A stretch of DNA of 64,000 nt from Viridothelium virens (Eukaryota; Ascomycota; Dothideomycetes; Trypetheliales; Trypetheliaceae), in contig ML991778.1 in the NCBI GenBank assembly GCA_010094025.1, positions 1-64,000 of the forward strand, read 5' to 3'. The position numbers were made by a program, and so were the translations under genes. Shown here one piece after another: positions 45,409 through 56,880 of the stretch; position 1 is the stretch's first letter, and each line of letters opens with the position of its first letter. The notes below the pieces were generated by a model. The model saw only the letters and a program-made list of their open reading frames with translations, ran no database searches and was not told the DNA's origin.

Positions 45409-45726
45409 CTTGAACCCTCTCAAGACACGTTCTATAACAAGTCTGTGACTTCAGGCGGCCGTGCAGTGTTCGCCGCCGGAGCAGCGTTAAAACACACTCA
45501 TATCCTGGCTGGAGAAGGGCATTCTGGGGTGCTGGCGCGTCTGCTCAAGGCGGGGGATCGTCTGCAGAAACCGACCTCGGTCTCCCGAACCGTGCCGAAA
45601 GGACGTTGTGCTTCATTAGGTAGTTGAGGATGCTATGGCTTTTGTGGAGCCCAACAAGATCACAGCGTTCGCGTACTTCTTAATTTCCATCGAGGAGTGC
45701 CATGCAGCTTTTCATTCCCGTAGGAG
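45409..45726. promoter_or_regulatory. Shared divergent promoter of the carboxylase subunits
   Basis: A 318-base gap between the two ATGs of the alpha and beta subunit genes, so both promoters must lie here; this fits co-regulation of a two-subunit enzyme. An open frame across it (45340-45627) is antisense/leader and not a gene. No specific site assigned. Confidence 0.6.
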
Positions 45727-47604
45727 ATGGCAGGAGATGACGATGTTCCGAGGAAAGCCGTCAGCCGGCTGAACCAGCTTTCATCCCACCTCTCGCCAGT
45801 CCACGCTACCAGCAACCCCAACATTTCGAGCACAGATCATATTCAGCATGGTCAGCATGGGAAGCGCGCGCGCAAACAAAATGAGAACACGCTCCCGCTG
45901 GACTACTCCGATGTTCTTACTGAACTTTCGAAACTTCAGACCATTGCAACAACCCCAGATCCCTCCAATCGCGGTGTGATTGCCCAGCAAAAGGCTGGGA
46001 AGCTGTGGGTACGTCAGCGAATCAAACTTCTTCTTGATTGTTCCTCCTTTCAAGAGCTGGGTTCTGTCAGTGGTACTGCGACCTTCACTCCCACTGGCCC
46101 TCGAACAGAACAAGTCGGGAGTTTCGTTCCCAGCAACAATATTCAGGGCCTGGGCAACGTTACCGTTAATAACGGAACGGGGCCTGGTGTAAAAAGGAAG
46201 GTTCTGATTACTGCCGATGACTTCAGTATCAGAGCCGGGCACTTGGATGGGGCAGTCCCGGACAAGACCCTTCTAGCGGAGAAGATGGCCCTTGCCAATC
46301 GCATACCTATGGTGAAATTAGTTGATGGCAGCTCTGGCGGCGGCTCTGTTACACTCATCCGAAAGGACGGCTACAGCTACGTTCCCCTTGTTCGCGCTTT
46401 TCATCACGTCGTTCCACAGTTGAATCAAGGCATTCCGAACCTCGGCGCGATTCTGGGGCCTGCAGTAGGGCTGGGCGCTGCAAGAGTGACGGCATGTCAT
46501 TTCAGTGTCATGGCGGCAGACGTGGGGAGTTTGTTCAATGCGGGACCAAAAGTGGTCGAAGGTGCGACCTTTGAAGAGGGTTTGGACGTGAAAGATCTCG
46601 GTGGACCGGCAATGCATTGCACGAATGGGACGATCGATAATTTGGCGGCTAACGAGAAGGAGTGTATGGAGCAAATCAAGACAGTACTAGGGTTTTTACC
46701 GAACCATGGCAGATGCGCACCCCCTTCAGTGGAGTCCAAAGACAGTACGGAAAGGGAGGATCTACGGCTGCGAAGCCTCATTCCTAGGCGTCAGAGCAGA
46801 ATGTACAACGCGAGGACCATCATTGAGAGTGTTGTGGATATAGGATCTTGGTTTGAGATTGGTGCGCTTTGGGGAACAACAGTGATCAGCGGACTGGCGA
46901 GACTAGGTGGAAGACCTGTTGGCATCGTGTCGCTGAACTGCGAAGTCAATGGTGGAGCAATTGATGCGGCAGGAAGCCAGAAGTTGACAAGAATGCTCAA
47001 ATTCTGCGACGTCTTCAATCTCCCCATTGTCGAATTTCTTGATATACGTAAGTGGCAGAGTCATCATCTTAAGGCATGCTAGCTTTTGCTGTATCTTTCT
47101 GACTGGACCTTGTACACAGCTGGCTATGCTATTGGCACATTTGCTGAGCGCTCCGCCACGATGCGCTGGGGCATCGAGCTTGCTAAGACCTACTATACGA
47201 CCACAACGCCCATTTTTGCCGTGATAACACGACGTGTTTATGGCGTCGCCGGTGGAGTCATGGTGGATTGCCGTGACCCTATGCCTCGTGTGGCATGGCC
47301 TTCTGGGAACTGGGGATCCCTTCCGCTCGACGGCGGCATTGAAGTTGGGCATCGTCACGAGTTGAGGGAGGCAGAGAAGAAAGAAGCAGGTGGAGCAAAG
47401 AGAAGATACAAGGAACTAGAGGATGAATATTTGAGGTTGATGAACCCCGTGAGAACGGCAGTTAAATTCGGAGTTGAGGAGATCATTGACCCCAAGGACA
47501 CGCGGAAGATAGTCTGTCAGTGGGCTGAGCATGTCTACAGCACATTGATGGAGATTAGGCTGGCGGATCGAGCGGCAGGCAGGATACAACCTTCCTTCAC
47601 ATAG
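45727..47604 (+). CDS. Acyl-CoA carboxylase beta subunit (carboxyltransferase)
   Basis: Two exons: 45727..47047 and 47120..47604 (intron 72 nt), 601 aa; the join restores FLDIPGYAIGTFAE. It has both crotonase-like halves: N-domain with ITADDFSIRAGHLDGAV, LVDGSSGGGSVTLI, LGAILGPAVGLGAARV and DLGGPAMHC; C-domain with VGIVSLNCEVNGGAIDAAGSQKL, RWGIELAKTYYTTTTP and AVKFGVEEIIDP. This arrangement is a PccB/MccB-type carboxyltransferase. The active-site wording differs from fungal MccB as I know it (for example DGSSGGGSV in place of the usual DSGGA type block), so it may serve another acyl-CoA. Partner of the divergent alpha subunit. Confidence 0.88.
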
Positions 47605-48009
47605 GTAGGAACATAGGTGCTGTGAAGATACACCAGAACCAAGGCCTGCAGGGAATTTATACATTCTAATCAGTCAAAGTCAATGCATTGGCTCAACACA
47701 ATCCACAGAACCCAAGGTCGGGCGATCAATTCGTCCAACGTCCGTTGTCTAGAGAAACGGCACCAATATAAATAGCATATAGGCAACATTGAGAGAAGGT
47801 GTGGTAATGTAAGTCATCCTAACCGCGGTCAACGACATGCCTTAGCCTATCATACTTTGCTAGGATTTTATGCACGCATCGACAAGCTGGCCCATGAACT
47901 AATCGGTCTTTGTCAGGATCTGTTTTTGAAGGCAATCTCTAGCGAACAGGGCGCTTTCGTTCCCGGATGAAATCTTTAGACATAAGATTAGGATCCTCAC
48001 ACCTCGGCT
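47605..48009. repeat. Diverged repeat, copy 1 (about 47683-47870)
   Basis: The stretch starting ATGCATTGGCTCAACACAATC at 47683 matches, with many substitutions and small indels, the stretch starting at about 49352; shared words include GGCGATCAA, TAGCAT..GGCAAC and CTTAGCCTA. Many differences are transitions. No coding frame is intact. Confidence 0.5.
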
Positions 48010-48346
48010 CAAGCCCAGTCTAGTGTCAATCTCTTCCAGAAGCTGCATCTCCCAGATAGATCTGGCAGTTCTAACCACGGCCTCGAGAATGGCGTGGTCA
48101 GTTTGTCATCTGATCCAGAGTACGTTGTAGAACTCGTATAACCAGTCTCACGTGGACAGCTCGTCTCTATACAAGTCTATTGTGCCGCCAGGCATATCAG
48201 CATACTCGGCGTTTTGTCCTGCACTCGCTCTCGAGATTGCAATGAATTCGCACGGTTTCTCGTTCGTACATCTGAGTTTACAGTGTTGGAGAATATCATT
48301 CAGCCGGTCTTCCCTGGTCTCCGGAAACAAAAAGGAAATTTACTAG
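48010..48346 (-). pseudogene. HET-type protein C-terminal relic
   Basis: The minus strand reads PCEFIAISRAS, a stop, then LYEFYNVLWIR, a TGA stop at 48108..48106, and QTDHAILEAVVRTARSIWEM followed by LLEEIDTRLG. The order 'EF(I/V)A(I/L)SR..S', 'YNVLWI.WE', 'WE....IDIxLG' is the C-terminal signature I associate with fungal heterokaryon-incompatibility (HET) proteins. The TGA stands where this signature has Trp (TGG). Only the C-terminal end is recognised; the gene is dead. Confidence 0.45.
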
Positions 48347-50715
48347 CGGCCTTAGCCAGTCTGGTTGGCATGATCCTAAAAAAAGCGCGGTATGCCCGCA
48401 AATGGAGAAATGGAGGCCAGATCCGTTGACGATCGTGAGGCGGTAATTCGTCGAGCGAGAGTAGAGGAGATTTGAATAGGATTTGGGGAACAAGTTCAAA
48501 GGCGAGGCATCGCTCATTTCCGTCATCCTTTCGTGTCCGTTGAGTGGGTAGTGCCAATTGTCTCTTGGCTTTCTGTCGCCAAATGTAATAGTGGTTGCGA
48601 AGTTCCCGCGATTGACCCAGTTTTAGCCCAACCTGTTTTCCCCGTGCCGAGGTTCGTTGGAGAACTCCGCGGTGGAGAGGCAATCTTCGCAAGACACATT
48701 CCTATAGCTCGAGGTGGTTTAACACTCCCCTACCCAGATTCGAAGGACATGGCTGAGGGTAGAACAACTAGCGAGATTGAATTTTTACCCAGCACAAGCG
48801 GAAGAGGGAAGAGGAAAGAGGGAGTAAACCTTCTGCGAGCCAGTGTGGCAGCGAGTGGCTGTCGCCTACACTCGTATCGCTGGGCCAGACTGTAGACATG
48901 TGGCTTTGGGCGGAAGATTGGTCTCCTTCAGTCGTGTCAGCGAATCCCACTGCCTACCAGGTCCAGGACATGTGATGGGACTCGCTCAATGTCTCCTTAC
49001 ATTTATCTCAGTGAAGTTAGATGATGTTGATAACTTCGCAGGGTTATTGCCTCGGCGTTTCGTTTCTTTATGCAGCTCAGGTACTTTGTTTTAGCTATCA
49101 TTTGAGCTGAGTCCAAATAAGGCTTGTTTTGCACGCAATAGAATGAGCGTCAACTGCAGCTTTTTTGCCTTAGTTGAGTCGATTCTTATGCCAGCGCTTC
49201 AGGGCAATAATATGCGCTCCGCAATCGATGCCGTTGAGTAGAGTATCGGTGAGTGTTGCAATCCACTTGACGCTCGTAGAATGACATCTGGGGTCCATGT
49301 CTGATGTTCCTCCGTCCGATAACAGCAGTGTGGATGAGCAGCCAGAACTAATGCATTGAATCGGCACAATCGACAGAAAGCAAGATCAGGCGATCAACTA
49401 GTAGTCTCTCTGTCATCAAGAAAACTGCCGCCAATACATACGTAGCATGCGGGCAACGTCAAGATTAAGTGTGCAATCTAAATTATCCACATGGCTGTCG
49501 ATGGCTTACCTTAGCCTAATGTGTAAATTGGCCCAGAGGTTTGATCCATTCTATTGCAGTTCCATAAGGGTGGACTGGGTGGCATCAGATTAGCAGAAGA
49601 TGTCCCGGTCGGCAAAGTTTGGCCACCTTGCTTGGTTCGCTACTCTACCGCTACATACCATTGACCTTACGATTTGGATGGCAAAAATGACATGGGTGAC
49701 ATGCCTGTCTGGCATCAAAAGGCTCCATCTGAGTTCAGCGTCGTCTGCAGCTCCTTGCCTGGGTTGCTCTCTTTCGCAGCTTCGTATAACACTGACATGT
49801 GCTATGCAGTCGACACCATGGGAGCCATGGATGAGGACCTTTGCTGAGCCTCGCAATCTACGTGACACTCCCGAAACGACACCCTGAATGGCCATCGATG
49901 AGCGCTCAGGAGGGGCGATGCGCATTCGATTCGCATATGACGTTTTGGTCCGATAGCAGTGATATGGAATCCCCCTTAGCAGTCATCTCGGTGAGCAACC
50001 ACCGACCACCCTTGTCGTTTCACGACTTGCCCAATGAGCCAGTCGCCTCTCCATCAACCCGTAACCAACCTCTTAATCTGGATCCCGCCTGCTGCACAGA
50101 TTTTTTCTTCACGGCCTTCGGATCGTTCCGCCCAAGCACGATGATTCGCTTTAAGGATACTCGGCTAGCCGATGTTGCCATGACTATGCGGCTGGCGTGC
50201 GACATTTGTGCGGTAGTGCTATATCCGTAATAGGCGCCACCCTCTAATTGATTGTGGTCTTGGAATAAGGTATGTCACACCAGGGCAAGGACCCACACAA
50301 TGTCGGGTTCTTCTATTATGGCCGAGGCCGCGGATTCTTCTTGAAGTTTCTCTTTCCCATGCGTCTAAATTAATTGTATTACCTTCTGCCACTTTCCCCA
50401 CTCGTCTACTCGTTATATCCAGACGTCATCTGCCTTTCCATCCAGCGCCAAGATATCTGAGCCTCTCCACCAACTGCTGGTGATCGCTGGAGGTAGTCGA
50501 CAGTGTTACCTTTCAAAGCTCATCTTTGGAGTAAAACATTATCACAAACACAGCCGATCACAAGGCCGCACACCGCTAGGGTCACGCAACACTGACAATA
50601 ATTAGAACACATCTCAACTCCGGCTCGATAAGCGAAATTACTATATCGCGCTGATTGGCATGCTTCGTTCTTAGATTGCTATATCGACCTGTTCTGGGAA
50701 AAAGGTACTCCAGTC
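48347..50715. other. Gene-poor region with diverged repeat copy 2 (about 49352-49545)
   Basis: No intact gene. It contains the second copy of the 47.7 kb repeat and many short frames. The final ~300 bases are the promoter of the copper ATPase. The high stop density and repeat content fit decayed duplicated DNA. Confidence 0.45.
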
Positions 50716-53700
50716 ATGGAGAAGATAGCCATCCCACCCTGTGGCGATTTTCGTAACGAGTGGGATCGAGCCCTCGACCAACTACTTCCTCGATGGGACA
50801 GGACCTGGAGAGCAGCAGATGATGCGCGAAGACAACGAAAGCATGCGATCATGCAAAGCCGGCTAAGTTGCGACGGATGTCTCGATAGCAAGAATGCGTG
50901 CAGGATCACTACAGCTCATTCTCACATTAGCGAAAAATCGTCTAAGAATGGTATTCATGATGTTGCCATTGCTCAAACAGAGGTTGGCTCAACCGAGGAA
51001 GAAATGCTTGCCGAGAAACTTTCTTCCCGGGACGCCTTATCCACGGGTGTCTTCAAAGCTGAGGTTTCCATCATTGGTATGACCTGTAGCGCCTGTACTG
51101 GAGCAATCACCGACGCTGTTCAGGCTTTGGAATTTGTCCACTCTATCACCGTGTCGTTAATCACAAATAGTGCAACTGTCGAATTTGAGGACCGTTCGAA
51201 CGCAAAGCGCATTGTGGAAACCATCGAAGACACCGGTTTCGACGCTATACTGGAAAATGTTCTGGACGTGAACTCCGAGGCCAAGGCAAATCGAGAATCG
51301 CGTATAGTGCAGATCGACTTGTGGCGGGCAACCTATGCCATCGGCGGCATGACTTGTAGTGCCTGCTCTTCAGCAATCAGTGGAGCTCTTGGAAACCTCT
51401 CATTCGTCCGAAATATCGACATCAATTTAATTCACAATAGTGGGACTGTAGTCTTCACTGGCAGACACCATTTAGATGAGATCACTGAAGCAATCGAGGA
51501 CTGCGGATTTGACGCCACTCTCGATGCTGTGGCGAGCTTTGATCAAAAGAAAGAAGAAGACATAGGAAGAGTGTTGCAGATCAAGATTGCAGGCATGCAC
51601 TGCCCTTCTTGTCCAGGCCGTGTGTTGGAGGCACTAGATGCCTTCAAGGATGATACACTTCAACTTGAGGAGTCATTGATCTTGGAAAATCCCGTATTGA
51701 AGATCAAATACACACCACATCCACCAAATTTTACGATCAGACACATTATTGCCGCCATCGCCAGCGTCGATTCGAACTTTGAGGTTTCCATTTACCACCC
51801 TCCGACAATCGAAGAACGATCAAAAGCCACATTAGCCAAGCACAGACGCGGTATTCTCTTAAGACTTCTGCTTTCTTTCATCATGGCTATCCCTACTTTC
51901 GTGATTGGTGTAGTCATTATGAGCCTTCTCAGCGCAGAAAGCCCCACGAGAATGTTTATGATGGAGCCTTGGGCTGCTAACGTCAGTCGAACTGAATGGG
52001 CTCTCTTCATTCTTTCGACTCCTGTTTATTTCTTTGCCGCCGATACGTACCACAAAAAAGCTTTGAAGGAGGTACGAGCATTGTGGCGACCAAGCAGCCG
52101 TACCCCTGTTCTACGACGATTTTACAGATTCGGCAGCATGAACACGCTGATATGCCTTGGTACAAGCGTTGCCTATTTCTCAAGTATAGCGAATCTAGCG
52201 ATTACTGCGAACTCAGGAGCAACCTCATCCGGTGACTCATTCTACTTTGATTCGGTGGTTTTCCTGACAATGTTCCTCTTGATTGGGCGGTTCTTGGAAG
52301 CATACAGCAAGGCCAAGACAGGTGACGCTGTAGAGTCACTTGGCAAACTTAGACCAAGCGAAGCAATTCTCATCGACCCTATCGCCATGCAGGATCAGAT
52401 TGTTCTGGTGGACTTACTAGAAGTCGGCGATGTCGTTCGAGTCTCCAACGGAAGCTCTCCACCGTTTGATGGGATCGTCCTCCAGGGCGAGGCAAGTTTT
52501 GATGAAGCCAGTTTGACAGGTGAGTCGCGACCAGTGACAAAAACTGTCGGAGATACCGTTTATTCTGGAACGGTCAACAAGACTGGACCGATTACGGTGG
52601 GCATTTCAAGCATCGCTGGAACATCAATGCTCGATCAGATCATCCAGGTTGTGCGAGAAGGGCAAACTCGACGCGCTCCAGTTGAACGCGCGGCGGACCT
52701 CATAACCGGCCATTTTGCTCCGTTTGTTGTCCTCGTTGGTATTATCACCTGGATCGTGTGGATGTCTTTGGGATTGTCACATGCGTTGCCATCGGACTAT
52801 AGAGACTCCGATGCTGGAGGCTGGTCTTTTTGGGCTCTTCGTTTCGCAATCGCGGTCTTTGTCATTGCGTGTCCCTGTGGAATCGGTCTTGCAGCGCCGA
52901 CCGCGCTTTTCGTAGGAGGAGGTCTTGCCGCTAAGAATGGAATCCTAGTCAAGGGGGGTGGCGAAGCCTTTCAAGAGGCAAGCACACTTGACTGTATTGT
53001 ATTTGACAAGACCGGTACTCTTACACAAGGCGAGGATCCTGCTGTTACAGACTATGAATCTTATAACGGCGACGATGACCAAGTCTACCTCGCAATGGCC
53101 AAGTGTCTTGAAGAAAACAGTTTACATCCAGTGGCTAGCGCTATTACTACCTTCTGTTCAAACCAGCACAATGTTTCACAAGCATTGAATACTGTTGAAA
53201 TGACTGATATCGACGAAATTGTAGGGAAAGGCATGCGTGGGACTTTCAAGGCTAGAACTATCTCTTCTGAACTTGTCTCCGTCATTCTAGGCAATGAAAG
53301 ACTTATGTCTGACCACGGTGTCGAACTGTCTTTAGCTCAGCTCAAGACCATCGACTTATGGAAGAGTCAGGGGAAATCAATTGGTCTCATGGCTGTCAAC
53401 ACGCGCCTCCATACATCTGAGAAATCTCCACTGCGACAACCGACAGCAGGAACCTATAAGTTATCAACAATTTTTGCCATCACCGATCCTCTCCGCCCAG
53501 AGGCTTCTATTGTGATCTCCGCACTCCAATCCTGCAACATCGCCGTATGGATGCTTTCTGGTGACAATCCTACTACTGCTCAGGCAGTCGGCGCTCAGGT
53601 TGGCATTTCATCCGATAACATTATCGCCGGGGTGCTGCCTGATCAGAAGGCAGAGAAGATTAGATGGCTACAGGATTACTTGTCCAAACCTATTCGGCCT

Positions 53701-54330
53701 AACATTCTGAAACGATTTTTCCGAGCCATATGTGGAAGAAGTCTGCAGAGTTTTGCACGCCTAGAGAGGAAGAAGGCGACGGTGGCAATGGTTGGCGACG
53801 GTATCAACGATGCACCAGCTTTAGCGACGGCAGATATCGGGATTGCTATCGGCTCCGGTAGTGATGTTGCGCTTTCCTCCGCTTCATTCGTACTCATCAA
53901 CTCACATTTATCAACATTGCTCACGCTGATCAATCTTTCCCGACTCGTCTTCCGACGAGTTTGGTTCAACTTCGGCTGGGCGCTTGTGTACAACTGTGTC
54001 GCGATGCCTATTGCCGCAGGAGTCTTATACCCATTAAAGAGTGCTGGTGGTACACATATACGACTTGATCCGGTGTGGGCGAGTCTGGCGATGGCATTAA
54101 GTAGCGTGAGTGTAGTCTGCAGCAGCCTGGCATTACGAAGTGGACTTCCCGGCTTGGGCTTTAGGCGTGGGGCAAACCTTGCAGGCAAGATCAGTGGAAG
54201 GAGCTCTTCAGCGAAACTGCATAATCAGAACCGTGATGGTTGCGCTACAGGCCGACGTAGTGAGGCGCGATTAGAAGAAGGCGTCGAAATAGAAGGGAAG
54301 GACCTTCGGCAAGAAGTTTCTAGGAAGTGA
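50716..54330 (+). CDS. CCC2-like: Copper-transporting P1B-type ATPase
   Basis: Intronless, 1204 aa. Two heavy-metal-associated domains with GMTCSAC (about residues 120 and 215) and a third degenerate one with GMHCPSC (about 295). Eight membrane helices are expected. The actuator motif is TGES; the CPC metal site is in VIACPCGIGLA; the phosphorylated Asp is in FDKTGTLTQGE; the nucleotide site has SLHP in place of SEHP and GDGINDAPALA. This is a P1B-1 Cu+ pump, either Golgi (loading cuproenzymes) or plasma-membrane efflux. The Cys-rich N-terminal extension (SCDGCLDSKNAC, ~50-62) before the first domain may add another metal site. The extra third HMA and the extension distinguish it from a minimal yeast Ccc2. 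Confidence 0.94.
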   Translation: MEKIAIPPCGDFRNEWDRALDQLLPRWDRTWRAADDARRQRKHAIMQSRLSCDGCLDSKNACRITTAHSHISEKSSKNGIHDVAIAQTEVGSTEEEMLAEKLSSRDALSTGVFKAEVSIIGMTCSACTGAITDAVQALEFVHSITVSLITNSATVEFEDRSNAKRIVETIEDTGFDAILENVLDVNSEAKANRESRIVQIDLWRATYAIGGMTCSACSSAISGALGNLSFVRNIDINLIHNSGTVVFTGRHHLDEITEAIEDCGFDATLDAVASFDQKKEEDIGRVLQIKIAGMHCPSCPGRVLEALDAFKDDTLQLEESLILENPVLKIKYTPHPPNFTIRHIIAAIASVDSNFEVSIYHPPTIEERSKATLAKHRRGILLRLLLSFIMAIPTFVIGVVIMSLLSAESPTRMFMMEPWAANVSRTEWALFILSTPVYFFAADTYHKKALKEVRALWRPSSRTPVLRRFYRFGSMNTLICLGTSVAYFSSIANLAITANSGATSSGDSFYFDSVVFLTMFLLIGRFLEAYSKAKTGDAVESLGKLRPSEAILIDPIAMQDQIVLVDLLEVGDVVRVSNGSSPPFDGIVLQGEASFDEASLTGESRPVTKTVGDTVYSGTVNKTGPITVGISSIAGTSMLDQIIQVVREGQTRRAPVERAADLITGHFAPFVVLVGIITWIVWMSLGLSHALPSDYRDSDAGGWSFWALRFAIAVFVIACPCGIGLAAPTALFVGGGLAAKNGILVKGGGEAFQEASTLDCIVFDKTGTLTQGEDPAVTDYESYNGDDDQVYLAMAKCLEENSLHPVASAITTFCSNQHNVSQALNTVEMTDIDEIVGKGMRGTFKARTISSELVSVILGNERLMSDHGVELSLAQLKTIDLWKSQGKSIGLMAVNTRLHTSEKSPLRQPTAGTYKLSTIFAITDPLRPEASIVISALQSCNIAVWMLSGDNPTTAQAVGAQVGISSDNIIAGVLPDQKAEKIRWLQDYLSKPIRPNILKRFFRAICGRSLQSFARLERKKATVAMVGDGINDAPALATADIGIAIGSGSDVALSSASFVLINSHLSTLLTLINLSRLVFRRVWFNFGWALVYNCVAMPIAAGVLYPLKSAGGTHIRLDPVWASLAMALSSVSVVCSSLALRSGLPGLGFRRGANLAGKISGRSSSAKLHNQNRDGCATGRRSEARLEEGVEIEGKDLRQEVSRK

Positions 54331-54801
54331 TAGCCTGTATCTGGAGAAACGTACATGCATATGATGTATATATTTGACTTTTTTTACATTTGCATTATCG
54401 AAACTAAAGCGGCAAGAATACCATGGCATGACGTCGTCTTTTATTAACTTCGTCTATTAGGGAGGACCGTAGCTGTTTCGCTTGCAGAACGATATTTTCA
54501 GTCAAGGAACGCGGATAAGCGATTGTGGAATGAGTGGCTCAAACAGTATACACTCGACGCAGGGCTCCTTTTCAACAGGGGATGTACGCGGGTATGTCCA
54601 CGAGCCGTGGACGGACACAATCCTTGGTACAAGACAGGTCCTTATAGACTGGACATGCTGACTGCAGCAACAGAACGATTCTCAACATATGGATATTCTA
54701 ACAATGCCCACGTCTATCATTATGATCGTATGAATCCAAGCATACCCATGAGTCCTCGACATCTCCAAGAGTGTTGCGCATTCTAGATCGCAGCTACTCT
54801 G
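54331..54801. other. Intergenic region between convergent genes
   Basis: 3' flanks of the copper ATPase and the acyl-CoA synthetase. An 87-codon frame at 54523-54786 has no motif. Nothing else seen. Confidence 0.45.
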
Positions 54802-56880
54802 CTAGAGCCTTGCCTTCCCGCCTTGCAGTCCCTCCCAATCTTTCTGTCCGAACGGGATATAACTGGATCCCGGCGGAGGACACCAGAGTAACGTGTCGTT
54901 CTGTCCTGCTACGCCTTGAATTATGGCATCTGGATCTACGCCCTCTTTCCTTAGAGGCACCTTGTTCTGCTTGTTATTGTGAATCGGCGTCATTTCCTCG
55001 ACAATCCTCAGGAATACTGGGACAGCATAGCGCGGAAGCACAGTCTGGGCATGTTTCAATAAATCATTAAAGTCGAATCCCTGCCGTGCTTGTGGATCAA
55101 TGAAAATTGCTGCACAGCCTGCTCGGCCGTCATGGCCGGGAACCAGGACTCCATAGACATTTGCCTCTACGACACCTGGATAACGGCCAATAACCTCGGC
55201 AACCTCGGCCGTCGAAACGTTCTCGCTTTTCCATCGGAAGGTATCCCCTAGTCTATCCAAGAAGAACCACCTGCCTTCACTGTCTCGTCTGAGAGCATCG
55301 CCACTTCGAAAGTACAAGTCGCCTTCCCGAAAGACGTTTCGAACGAATTTTTTGGCGGTGGCTTCAGGATTGTTGTGATAACCAGGGAAAAGATTCTCAT
55401 CTGGCACGGCGACAATGATTTCCCCGCCTTCTTCGAGTGTATTCCGCTTTACCCAGCCGGTTTCAGGGTCCCGAAGCAGATCGCCGGTCTCATAGTCTGG
55501 CTCGACAGCGATGAAATAATTGCGGACACGGAAGCGAAGGATGCCTCCATGATGGCCAACGGCTGTAGCGGTGAAGTCCCCTATCCAATCGTGTTAGCTT
55601 CAATCCTGTTCTGGGTTGCGTGCCGTGGAAGAGCAGACCTCTAGAGGGATTTGCGAGGCCGAAGACACCTTCGGTGCTGTTGAAAAACTCCATGATGGTG
55701 TCAATGCCGAACCGATCTCTAAAATTTTTCCACACGTCCGGCCTCATCCCATTTCCATACATGACTTTTACATTGTGATCTCTATCTCTAGGACTTGGAG
55801 GTCGCGCGAGCAGGTACCTTGCCGTCTCGCCTACATAGACGAATGCATTTGCTCCGCTGTCTCTCACGTCATCCCAGAATTTCGCGGCAGAGAATTTCTT
55901 GCCGATTGCAAGACTGATCCCCGAACAAAGTGCTGCCAAGGCTGTACAGCAACCCGTCCCATGGTATAAAGGCATGCAATCGTACCAAGTATCTCCATTT
56001 GGACCGGGTTTTAAGCCAAGACTAGTCAACATCGGCCCACCAAAAGGCCAAGCTCTTGCTATTGGAAATCGACAGGCTTTGGGCATTCCCGTAGTTCCGC
56101 TGGTGTAGAGCAAAAAAATTGGGAATTCTCCATCCAGTAGTTCTCGTAATGTGTCTGGCGGGCGGACGGCGGGAGTGCTACTCACCTCTTCTTTCTTTGC
56201 CATGTCGAGGATCACAATCTTCATGCCCAACTGTTCTTCAATCCTATGGCGTTCTTCCTCGACCCGGGCTCGACAAGCCTCATCCTCATCAACGAGCAGA
56301 ACCTTTGCATTGGCGAGCCGTAAGCAATGTACTAGCGCGTCCCCACTCAGATTATAGTTGACCATTGCTGGGGCAGATCCTACAGCCCAGCTGCCCAGCA
56401 ACGCCATCATGAATTCCGGGGAGTTTTGGAGATAGAATGCGCACAAGTCCCGGGGTTGTATGCCCATGGAGCGTAGTAGAGTGCCATATCGACAGGCCTG
56501 ATCGTACGTTTCACTCCAGGTGAAGATAGCTGCCCTCGACCAAATACAGCGATCAGATGTAAGGCGCTGAGCTTGGTCCTCGAAGAAGTACCAGAGACAC
56601 GCTCGTTTCTTCGCTTCTGAGTACCGAGAGACGTGAGTAGTGCTGTTTTCGCATCCGACGGACAAATGGAACTACCTGCTTCTTGAACGCCTTTTTCTGC
56701 CCATCTTATATGGCTTAGAGCTTTAAGGTCTTGCCGGATCTGCCATTTCGCATCAATGTAAGCGGCTACTGCTGTTGCCCCAGCTACGACAGCAGTTCCA
56801 GTCGCTATCGAAGCTGTCAGTATTCTGACATGGAGAATTGGAAAGATGTAGGTGTACCGAGTGCCATCGATTGCGAACAC
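54802..56880 (-). CDS. FAT1-like: FAT1-type very-long-chain acyl-CoA synthetase / fatty-acid transport protein
   Basis: Exons: about 56880..56676 (start uncertain), 56616..55639 and 55580..54802 (introns 59 and 57 nt), about 650 aa. A hydrophobic N-terminal segment (ATGTAVVAGATAVAAYIDA) precedes the AMP-binding domain: P-loop-like IFLLYTSGTTGMPKACRFP, IMEFFNSTEGVFGLANPSRG, YFRSGDALRRDSEGRWFFLDR, and the FATP signature DTFRWKSENVSTAEVAEV. These membrane proteins activate very-long-chain or imported fatty acids to CoA esters at peroxisome, ER or plasma membrane. No in-frame ATG starts the first exon cleanly; the frame is open to a TAG near 56920, so an upstream exon may exist. Its neighbours are acyl-CoA carboxylase and methylcitrate-cycle genes. 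Confidence 0.85.
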
